Source: an uncultured Collinsella sp. (GTDB taxonomy: Bacteria; Actinomycetota; Coriobacteriia; Coriobacteriales; Coriobacteriaceae). Taken from it: 5,189 bases of DNA. The stretch covers positions 1 through 5,189 of the forward strand of contig UQZM01000085.1 of NCBI GenBank assembly GCA_900545615.1. The letters run 5' to 3'. The first letter of the stretch is position 1, and each line of letters begins with the position of its first letter. The position numbers and the translations under genes were made by a program. Of the stretch, positions 1 through 3,770 are shown one piece after another. The notes below the pieces were generated by a model. It was not told the origin of the DNA and made no database searches. It was given only the letters and a program-made list of their open reading frames with translations.

Positions 1-401
1 GTGGCGCCGGTGCCGGGGCGGGTATGGCGAGCGGCACGGCCGCCGGTATCGCCACTATGTCCCCGGCAACCGACACGGCCCAGACCGATGCCGCGCCCTC
101 CCCCGCCACGCTCACCGTGGGCTCGGTCGCGCTCGATCCCGACCGCCGCGAAGTCACCGTCGCAGGCTCGCCCATCGCGCTCACGGCCCGCGAGTTCGAC
201 GTCCTCGCCCTGCTTATGACACATGCCGGCACCGTGCTCACGCGCAAGCGCATCGCGCACGAGGCGCTGGGCTACGAATACGTGGGCGACACCAACAACG
301 TCGACGTGCATATCGCGCACCTGCGTGCCAAGATCGAAGACGCCGGTGGTACCCGCATCATCCAGACCGTGCGCGGGGTGGGCTATGTCTGCCGCGCGTA
401 A
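1..401 (+). CDS. OmpR/PhoB-family response regulator, C-terminal DNA-binding part (5' partial)
   Basis: The frame is open from the window edge (first full codon at 3) to a TAA at 399-401, giving 132 visible residues; the receiver domain with its phospho-acceptor Asp lies upstream. The visible part starts with a roughly 37-residue linker rich in Gly, Ala, Thr and Pro. A winged-helix Trans_Reg_C domain follows: the LTAREFDVLALL helix (visible residues 60-71), the recognition-helix region TNNVDVHIAHLRAKI (97-111) and the wing/C-terminal strand TVRGVGYVCR (122-131), all typical of OmpR/PhoB regulators. By family, it binds promoter DNA as a dimer after phosphorylation. The histidine kinase overlaps its 3' end by 17 bp, so this is almost certainly the cognate pair. 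The linker is longer and lower in complexity than usual. Internal ATGs at 24 and 57 fall in the linker and are unlikely starts. The regulon cannot be told from the sequence. Confidence 0.93.
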   Translation, partial: GAGAGAGMASGTAAGIATMSPATDTAQTDAAPSPATLTVGSVALDPDRREVTVAGSPIALTAREFDVLALLMTHAGTVLTRKRIAHEALGYEYVGDTNNVDVHIAHLRAKIEDAGGTRIIQTVRGVGYVCRA

Positions 402-1680
402 CGCCGAGGCCAAGCGCGTCACATCCATCGCCCGCGCCATCAACTGGGGCTATATGTGGCGCCGCCTGATGAGCTACGTCTGGCTCGATCTGCTGCTGAT
501 GGTGATTGCGGCGGCGATCCTCGTCTATGGATACAACCAGACGCTGCCTGACAGCGCGTTTACCGCAGGCTGGATTCCCGGCGCCACCGTTCACGGCATG
601 TCGCTGACGCCCGCGCGCGGCTGGGACCTGGCAACGCTCACCTATACCGTCGAGCTTGCGCGTACCGCCAAGACCTTCCCCCTCGCGCAGGACCTCGTCA
701 CGCTATGGCCTCTCTACCTTGTCGTTGTGGGTTGGCAGGTCATCAGCGTGCTCAACATGCTCGGCGGTGCCCGCCGCGTACGCCGCACTATGGCGCCGCT
801 CAACGACCTGGCCTTGCGCGTGGACGAGCTCGGCCGCATGCAGCTCTCCGGCGGCAAGATGGAAACACTGGAGCAGGCCATCGAGCGCGCAAGCGTCGAT
901 TCGCCGAGCGTCACCACCGGCGACGCCGACCTGGCAAGCATCGAGGTCGCGCTCAACCGCCTGCTGCGCCAGATGCAAGAGGCAAAGCTGCAGCAGATGC
1001 GCTTTGTCAACGATGCAAGCCACGAGCTGCGCACGCCCATCGCGGTGATTCAGGGCTACGTGAACATGCTCGACCGCTGGGGCAAAGACGACCCGGACGT
1101 GCTGGCAGAGTCCATTGCCTCGCTCAAGGCCGAAAGCGAGCATATGCAGGAGCTCGTGGAGCAGCTGCTGTTTTTGGCGCGCGGCGATGCCGGGCGCACG
1201 GTCCTGCGGCGTGCGGATACTAACCTGGCCGCACTGGTCGGCGAGGTATGCGAGGAATCGCAGATGATCGATGCCGCGCACACATATCGACTGGCGTACG
1301 ATGCCGCACTTACCAGCGACCCGCGCTGCGACGCGCCCGTTGACGTGGCGCTCGTGAAGCAGGCTCTGCGCGTGATCGTGCAGAACGCCGCCAAGTATTC
1401 GGACGCGGGCACATCCATCTCGTTTGGCGTGACGCCGGATGCGGGCGCGGGCACGATCGACATAAGTGTTGAGGACGAGGGCATCGGCATGAACCAGGAA
1501 TCCGCAGCTCACGCGTTCGAACGGTTCTACCGCGCCGACAACGCGCGCGATGCCGGCGCGCAGGGCTCGGGCCTGGGGCTCGCCATTGCCAAGTGGATCG
1601 TCGACAGCCACGGCGGCGTCATCGGCGTGACCTCGGTCGAAGGCGTCGGTAGCCGCTTTACGATTCGCCTGCCACGATAG
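385..1680 (+). CDS. Two-component sensor histidine kinase (membrane, HisKA/HATPase_c)
   Basis: A 431-aa inner-membrane kinase that should autophosphorylate on His and pass phosphate to the regulator just upstream. I chose ATG 385 because it overlaps the regulator stop in the usual coupled arrangement and has a GGGGTGG stretch just upstream; the frame stays open back to 223, but that part is out-of-frame regulator sequence. Domains: a basic cytoplasmic N-terminus; TM1 about 31-51; a short external loop of about 53 residues; TM2 about 105-125; a HAMP-like linker to about 200, seemingly with an insert around 155-182; HisKA with the H-box ASHELRTP (phospho-acceptor His213); HATPase_c with N-box Asn334 (VQNAAKYS), G1 box DEGIGM (364-369), F-box FERFYRAD (379-386) and G2 box GSGLGLA (394-400). 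All catalytic boxes are intact. The small sensor loop gives no clue to the ligand. Confidence 0.95.
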   Translation: MSAARNAEAKRVTSIARAINWGYMWRRLMSYVWLDLLLMVIAAAILVYGYNQTLPDSAFTAGWIPGATVHGMSLTPARGWDLATLTYTVELARTAKTFPLAQDLVTLWPLYLVVVGWQVISVLNMLGGARRVRRTMAPLNDLALRVDELGRMQLSGGKMETLEQAIERASVDSPSVTTGDADLASIEVALNRLLRQMQEAKLQQMRFVNDASHELRTPIAVIQGYVNMLDRWGKDDPDVLAESIASLKAESEHMQELVEQLLFLARGDAGRTVLRRADTNLAALVGEVCEESQMIDAAHTYRLAYDAALTSDPRCDAPVDVALVKQALRVIVQNAAKYSDAGTSISFGVTPDAGAGTIDISVEDEGIGMNQESAAHAFERFYRADNARDAGAQGSGLGLAIAKWIVDSHGGVIGVTSVEGVGSRFTIRLPR

Positions 1681-1699
1681 AAAGCCCCTCGGCATAAAT

Positions 1700-1733
1700 A
1701 AAGGGATAAGGCCATGCGGCCCTATCCCTTTTT
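1700..1733. terminator. Rho-independent terminator between convergent units, probably bidirectional
   Basis: AAAGGGATAAGGCC (1700-1713), a 4-nt loop ATGC, then the complementary arm 1718-1731 with one A/C mismatch (1709/1722), running into TTTTT. It lies 19 bp past the kinase stop and 22 bp before the minus-strand VOC stop (1756). The minus strand also reads into a T-rich run (CCCTTTATTTA), so one hairpin can serve both operons. Confidence 0.85.
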
Positions 1734-1755
1734 GCTAGCTATGGCAGCTTGTGCG

Positions 1756-2130
1756 CTACTCTCGGCACAGGTGCACGGCGAAGCCGGCGAACTCGCGCTT
1801 AAAGTACACGAGCTTGGTGCCGCCGTCGGGCAGCAGCACGCGCGACTCCTCGTTGACCTCGAGCCCACGCTCGGCAAACCACTTCTCGGCCGCATCGATG
1901 TCGTTGACGGCAAAGCCGATGTGGCCCTTGGTGCCACGACCATTCTGCTTCATGACCTCGACCAGCGAATCGTTAAAGTACGAAACCGGGGTCTCGATAA
2001 CGGGCAGGCCCATCATCGTCGAGAACAGCTCCGCGATCTCCAGGGCGTCTGCCGGGTCGGTGGCGTTAATGCCCACATGGGCAACGCGCATGCCAAAGAG
2101 CTCGACCGGATTGGCGTTCTGCTCATTCAT
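1756..2130 (-). CDS. Small VOC-superfamily (glyoxalase-fold) protein, KDPG-aldolase-associated type
   Basis: A 124-aa cytoplasmic protein made of a single VOC unit (two beta-alpha-beta-beta-beta modules). The first module begins RVAHVGINATDP (about 15-26) and the second KGHIGFAVNDIDAAEKWF (68-85). His18, Glu58, His70 and His120 sit where VOC enzymes place their metal ligands, so a divalent-metal enzyme is possible; His120 replaces the more common Glu. The pattern (HVGIN, AELFSTMMGLPV, GHIGFAVND, GFAVHL) resembles, from memory, small VOC proteins fused or adjacent to KDPG aldolases in gut Firmicutes and Actinobacteria. I infer a role in sugar-acid metabolism, not proven. The start at 2130 is preferred: it lies 11 bp after the IIB stop, with GTAGGCG as a weak ribosome site, and upstream in-frame sequence is out-of-frame IIB. 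No aldolase is in view. A generic 'VOC family protein' label is safe. Confidence 0.88.
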   Translation of the reverse strand: MNEQNANPVELFGMRVAHVGINATDPADALEIAELFSTMMGLPVIETPVSYFNDSLVEVMKQNGRGTKGHIGFAVNDIDAAEKWFAERGLEVNEESRVLLPDGGTKLVYFKREFAGFAVHLCRE

Positions 2131-2141
2131 ACAGGTAGCGC

Positions 2142-2429
2142 CTACTGAGCCATGACGTCGAGGACGGCCTTCTCGGCAGCGACGCGGTTCATGCCGGTCA
2201 TGAAGGGCACGCCGCTCACGTACGGGCAGGTAAGGCCCTCGGGGGCAACGGTGGTGGCGATCAGCAGGTCGGCGCCCTCGTCGCAAGCGTCCTTGGCCTC
2301 GGAGATGGCGCACTGCACGATCTCATACTTGCCGGCATAACCGTTGGCGTCGAGCATGGTGGCGACCTTCTGGGCAACGAGCGTGGAAGTAGCAGCGCCA
2401 GCACCGCAAGCCAAAACAATCTTCTTCAT
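2142..2429 (-). CDS. PTS sugar transporter subunit IIB, galactitol (Gat/SgcB-like) type
   Basis: A 95-aa cytoplasmic phosphocarrier. The N-terminus KKIVLACGAGAATSTLVAQK contains the PTS IIB phosphate loop; Cys8 is the predicted phosphocysteine, followed by a Gly/Ala/Thr/Ser-rich loop like the CGSGVATST loop of galactitol IIB proteins. Length is normal for a free-standing IIB. By family it takes phosphate from IIA on Cys and passes it to sugar bound by IIC. The start is fixed by GAAGGGAGA (complement of 2438-2446), about 8 nt before the ATG. It is first in a two-gene minus-strand operon with the VOC gene. Neither IIA nor IIC lies in the window, so it may serve a system elsewhere or act as a regulatory phosphocarrier. 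The late TCPYVSGVPFMTG segment (67-79) fits Gat-type IIB. The substrate is uncertain. Confidence 0.9.
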   Translation of the reverse strand: MKKIVLACGAGAATSTLVAQKVATMLDANGYAGKYEIVQCAISEAKDACDEGADLLIATTVAPEGLTCPYVSGVPFMTGMNRVAAEKAVLDVMAQ

Positions 2430-2475
2430 AGGTAATGTCTCCCTTCATGGTTTACTTTAGGTAAGTGTACCGCAG

Positions 2476-2491
2476 CGAGCGATAGCGCTCG
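2476..2491. repeat. Inverted repeat CGAGCG-ATAG-CGCTCG in the IIB leader
   Basis: A perfect 6-bp inverted repeat with a 4-nt loop, between the predicted minus-strand start near 2523 and the IIB start codon. It uses the same arm sequence as the hairpin at 2561-2577, on the other side of the divergent promoters. It could be an operator half or a leader hairpin. Confidence 0.5.
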
Positions 2492-2507
2492 GCCTCGATG
2501 CACTTTT

Positions 2508-2537
2508 ATGCCAGTTTGCTAGCACGCTGCGTATAAT
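2508..2537 (+). promoter_or_regulatory. Predicted promoter of the membrane-anchored TPR-like gene
   Basis: A perfect TATAAT -10 box lies at 2532-2537, with ATGCCA (2508-2513, 4/6 to the -35 consensus) 18 bp upstream. Transcription would start near 2544, giving a leader of about 50 nt that contains the hairpin at 2561-2577. The -10 is convincing; the -35 is weak. Confidence 0.6.
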
Positions 2538-2558
2538 ACATCTAGTACGTGTTGTCAT
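2530..2558 (-). promoter_or_regulatory. Predicted promoter of the PTS IIB-VOC operon
   Basis: On the minus strand, ATGACA (complement 2553-2558, 5/6 to the -35 consensus) and TATACG (complement 2530-2535, 4/6 to the -10 consensus) are separated by 17 bp. Transcription would begin near 2523, giving a leader of about 94 nt before the IIB start. Its -10 box overlaps that of the divergent promoter. Predicted from sequence only. Confidence 0.45.
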
Positions 2559-2560
2559 AC

Positions 2561-2577
2561 CGCTCGCTTTACGAGCG
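2561..2577. repeat. Inverted repeat CGCTCG-CTTTA-CGAGCG in the leader of the TPR-like gene
   Basis: A perfect 6-bp inverted repeat with a 5-nt loop, ending 3 nt before the AAGGA ribosome site (2581-2585). In RNA it would form a hairpin next to the ribosome site and might affect translation. Same arms as 2476-2491, in reversed order. Confidence 0.5.
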
Positions 2578-2592
2578 ACTAAGGACTCTGAA

Positions 2593-3216
2593 ATGCCCGA
2601 TTCCCGCACCCTCTGGACCACCGTCGTTATCATCTGTATCGCCGTGTCGGTATTCTTTAGCGTCAAAAAACGCACCACGTTTAAGCGCCTGCAGCAGCTT
2701 ATGGCCGCCAAGCAGTGGGACGAGTTCGATCGCCTGCTCGACGCCAAACTCACCAGCATGCTGTACCCGCGCTATAACCGCGACTACCTGCGCCTGAACT
2801 CCTATCTGCTGCGCGAGGACCACAAGCGCGCCGACGAGATGTTCGATTTGCTGCTGGGGCTCAACCTGCCCAAAATGCAGCGCGTCGACCTGGTCATTAA
2901 GGCCTTTAACTACTACGTTGGCCAGGAGGACCGCAAAAAGTCCAAGGAGCTGCTGCACGAGATCAAAGGCTTTGAGGGCGGCCAGGCCGAGGCAGTCGCA
3001 CACGAATGCCAGCTGATGTACGACACGATGATCCTCAAGCGCCACAACGACATTCCCGAGCTAGAGCGCATGCTCAAAGAGGCCGGTGACGACCCGGTCA
3101 AGCGCTGCCGCCTGGAGTATCTGCTGGCGCTGCAGTACCAAAACAAGGGCGACGAGGCCAAGTTCCAAGAGTTCCTCGAGAAGTCGGGCCAACACTCGAT
3201 GGCCGTCAACGCGTAA
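2593..3216 (+). CDS. Hypothetical membrane-anchored helical (TPR-like) protein
   Basis: A 207-aa protein I do not recognise as a named family. ATG 2593 follows AAGGA (2581-2585) at 7 nt and a predicted promoter with a perfect TATAAT. Residues 7-24 (from LWTTVVIICIAVSVFF) form one N-terminal membrane segment followed by KKR, suggesting a single-pass anchor with the rest in the cytoplasm. The remainder is mostly amphipathic helix with repeated helix pairs, e.g. KRLQQLMAAKQWDEFDRLLD (about 30-49), a pair around 66-90 with REDHKRADEMFDLL, KAFNYYVGQEDRKKSKELLHE (about 103-123), and a final pair (about 173-200) with LLALQYQNKGDEAKFQEFLE. This spacing suggests degenerate TPR repeats and a scaffold role. 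It is rich in Lys, Asp and Glu, without catalytic motifs. Transcription is divergent from the PTS operon; a functional link is not shown. Confidence 0.85.
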   Translation: MPDSRTLWTTVVIICIAVSVFFSVKKRTTFKRLQQLMAAKQWDEFDRLLDAKLTSMLYPRYNRDYLRLNSYLLREDHKRADEMFDLLLGLNLPKMQRVDLVIKAFNYYVGQEDRKKSKELLHEIKGFEGGQAEAVAHECQLMYDTMILKRHNDIPELERMLKEAGDDPVKRCRLEYLLALQYQNKGDEAKFQEFLEKSGQHSMAVNA

Positions 3217-3227
3217 CGGACGGCTTG

Positions 3228-3236
3228 TGCTAGACT
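3228..3236 (+). promoter_or_regulatory. Extended -10 promoter of tRNA-Leu (predicted)
   Basis: TGCTAGACT combines an extended -10 TGn with TAGACT (4/6 to consensus), placing transcription start about 5 nt before the mature tRNA end at 3248. No good -35 is seen at 16-18 bp. The short palindrome AGACT-TCT-AGTCT (3232-3244) overlaps the start region. Confidence 0.45.
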
Positions 3237-3247
3237 TCTAGTCTCAC

Positions 3248-3332
3248 GGGGGCGTGGCGGAATTGGCATACGCAGGAGACTTAAAATCTCTCGCCGCAAG
3301 GATTGTGGGTTCGAGTCCCACCGCCCCTACCA
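3248..3332 (+). tRNA. tRNA-Leu (anticodon UAA), CCA encoded
   Basis: The full cloverleaf can be drawn. Acceptor GGGGGCG (3248-3254) pairs with CGCCCCT (3322-3328) with one G-U at the first pair; discriminator A3329 and encoded CCA at 3330-3332. D stem GCG/CGC (3257-3259/3271-3273). Anticodon stem GGAGA/TCTCT (3275-3279/3287-3291) encloses CTTAAAA with anticodon TAA at 3282-3284. A class II variable arm of about 13 nt (3292-3304) contains a short CC/GG stem. T stem GTGGG/CCCAC (3305-3309/3317-3321) has loop TTCGAGT. The long variable arm, discriminator A and anticodon UAA identify a leucine tRNA reading UUA/UUG. The gene stands alone between a hypothetical gene and a strong terminator. Confidence 0.96.
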
Positions 3333-3333
3333 T
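3315..3333 (+). repeat. Direct repeat copy 1: 3' end of tRNA-Leu (possible attachment site)
   Basis: GTCCCACCGCCCCTACCAT covers the tRNA 3' end (part of the T loop, T stem, acceptor, CCA) plus one base. The identical 19 bp recur at 3512-3530. Duplicated tRNA 3' ends are the classic footprint of site-specific integration; here the distance is only 197 bp. Confidence 0.75.
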
Positions 3334-3343
3334 GCGATTGCTT

Positions 3344-3383
3344 GCGAGCCCGTGTTCCCCAGGGATGCGGGCTCGCTTCTTTT
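3344..3383 (+). terminator. Rho-independent terminator of tRNA-Leu (copy 1)
   Basis: A perfect 9-bp stem GCGAGCCCG (3344-3352) / CGGGCTCGC (3368-3376) with a 15-nt loop, followed by TTCTTTT. It starts 12 nt after the encoded CCA. A near-identical copy lies at 3541-3579. Confidence 0.88.
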
Positions 3384-3387
3384 AGAT

Positions 3388-3408
3388 GCCGGTGAGACTC
3401 GAACCCGC
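3388..3408 (-). repeat. Inverted near-copy of the tRNA-Leu T-arm
   Basis: Read on the minus strand this is GCGGGTTCGAGTCTCACCGG plus one C, matching the tRNA T-arm and acceptor start at 3305-3325 in 18 of 21 positions and keeping GGGTTCGAGTC intact. In a read-through + strand transcript it would be antisense to the tRNA T-arm. No other tRNA parts follow in that orientation, so it is not a minus-strand tRNA gene. Confidence 0.75.
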
Positions 3409-3522
3409 GAGGGGGCGAGCGTTAAGCGGACGCGCAGCGTCCGTAGCGAGCCGGCGAGGGCGCCGACAGGCGGCCGAAGCCGGTGCGTATTTGCGCAGCA
3501 AATGCGCGGACGTCCCACCGCC
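3388..3522 (+). other. GC-rich multi-hairpin element between duplicated tRNA 3' ends
   Basis: No credible gene lies here, but about 135 nt can fold as a multibranched structure. The outer stem is GCCGGTGAGAC (3388-3398) with GTCCCACCGCC (3512-3522), 9 of 11 positions paired. Inside are three hairpins. The first is CGGACGC-GCA-GCGTCCG (3427-3443, perfect). The second spans 3451-3483: CCGGC/GCCGG outside, and inside it CGCC-GACA-GGCG extended by GG/CC across a one-base bulge. The third is at 3485-3507, a 10-bp stem with one G-U and loop GCA. Hairpins one and three share a GCA loop inside a G-C closing pair but have unrelated stems, which suggests modular hairpins where structure, not sequence, is kept. 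The right arm of the outer stem is the duplicated tRNA end. It encodes no integrase and resembles a non-autonomous repeat or a structured RNA; its role is unknown. Confidence 0.6.
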
Positions 3523-3530
3523 CCTACCAT
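3512..3530 (+). repeat. Direct repeat copy 2 of the tRNA-Leu 3' end
   Basis: Identical over 19 bp to 3315-3333, including acceptor strand, discriminator and CCA. No anticodon or D-arm remnant lies before it, so it is a displaced 3' end rather than a second functional tRNA. A second copy of the tRNA terminator follows 10 bp later. Confidence 0.75.
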
Positions 3531-3540
3531 ATGGAGCTTT

Positions 3541-3579
3541 CGAGCCCGTGTCCCCAAGGGATGCGGGCTCGTTTCTTTT
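3541..3579 (+). terminator. Rho-independent terminator, duplicate of the tRNA terminator (copy 2)
   Basis: CGAGCCCG (3541-3548) pairs with CGGGCTCG (3564-3571), with a 15-nt loop, followed by TTTCTTTT. The loop (TGTCCCCAAGGGATG) differs only slightly from copy 1 (TGTTCCCCAGGGATG). Similarity continues past it (GCCGGTG in both), so the duplicated block covers tRNA end plus terminator plus a few bases. Confidence 0.8.
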
Positions 3580-3595
3580 GAACGCCGGTGGGGCT

Positions 3596-3668
3596 CTAAG
3601 TTGCGGTGAAATAGTTCTTGTTTATGCTGTTTACCAGCCTATTTAGGAACTATTTCACCGCAACTTAG
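3596..3668. repeat. Perfect 22-bp inverted repeat with 29-nt loop (MITE-like or long hairpin)
   Basis: The arm at 3596-3617 (starting CTAAGTTGCGGTG) and that at 3647-3668 (ending CACCGCAACTTAG) are exact reverse complements over 22 bp; weak G-U/A-U pairing extends the stem slightly inward. The 29-nt loop is AT-rich. No T-run follows either arm, so it is not an ordinary terminator. It is clearly more AT-rich than the genes to its left. A small non-autonomous mobile repeat, a processing signal, or a regulatory hairpin before the ATPase are all possible. No target-site duplication is clear. Confidence 0.85.
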
Positions 3669-3678
3669 GTTGATACTC

Positions 3679-3765
3679 CCACATTTTTCGATGGAAAAAC
3701 GTGGTTGTCTTACACATTTTTCGATGGAAAGACGTGGTTGTCTCGCACATTTTTCAAGGGAAATG
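3679..3765 (+). repeat. 33-bp tandem repeats (two full, one degenerate) leading into the ATPase gene
   Basis: Units begin CACATTTTTC at 3680, 3713 and 3746, exactly 33 bp apart. Units 1 and 2 differ by one base in the core (A3698 versus G3731) plus two at the end; unit 3 decays after CACATTTTTC. Each full unit is also a palindrome: in unit 1, CCAC-A-TTTTTC (3679-3689), loop GATG, GAAAAA-C-GTGG (3694-3704), pairing all but one A/C. The unit 2 change keeps a G-U pair. As 33 is a multiple of 3, all units lie in the ATPase frame, open from 3669, and read TFFDGKTWLS twice, then TFFKGNAHMA. They could be tandem operators, leader hairpins, or part of a longer N-terminus. Confidence 0.8.
3756..3761 (+). 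promoter_or_regulatory. Ribosome-binding site for ATPase start at 3771
   Basis: AAGGGA lies 9 nt before ATG 3771, where the third tandem repeat departs from the repeat sequence (CAAGGG in place of CGATGG). This supports 3771 over the TTG at 3705, which has no clear ribosome site. Confidence 0.5.
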
Positions 3766-3770
3766 CGCAT

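Noticed and set aside
223..384. N-terminal extension of the histidine kinase back to 223
   Set aside because: This segment is the response regulator's DNA-binding domain read out of frame; Arg/Thr/Ser-rich translation and lack of family similarity favour the ATG at 385.
703..1695. Long minus-strand open frame opposite the histidine kinase
   Set aside because: It is a shadow of the high-GC kinase gene; the + strand frame carries all kinase motifs, and this frame shows no recognisable domain.
1714..2155. Overlapping + strand open frames opposite the VOC gene (1714-2148 and 1751-2155)
   Set aside because: The minus frame encodes a recognisable VOC protein; the + frames begin within or just after the terminator hairpin and show no domain.
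3512..3530. Second tRNA-Leu gene ending at 3529-3530
   Set aside because: Only the T-stem 3' strand, acceptor strand and CCA are present; no anticodon arm, D arm or matching 5' acceptor lies at tRNA distance upstream.
3352..3646. Two overlapping + strand open frames of 85-86 codons in the tRNA-downstream region
   Set aside because: They run through a terminator, the hairpin element, the duplicated tRNA end and into the long inverted repeat, with Arg/Ala/Pro-rich low-complexity translation; not credible proteins.
3679..3765. CRISPR array
   Set aside because: The units are contiguous 33-bp tandem repeats with no unique spacers, and there are no cas genes.
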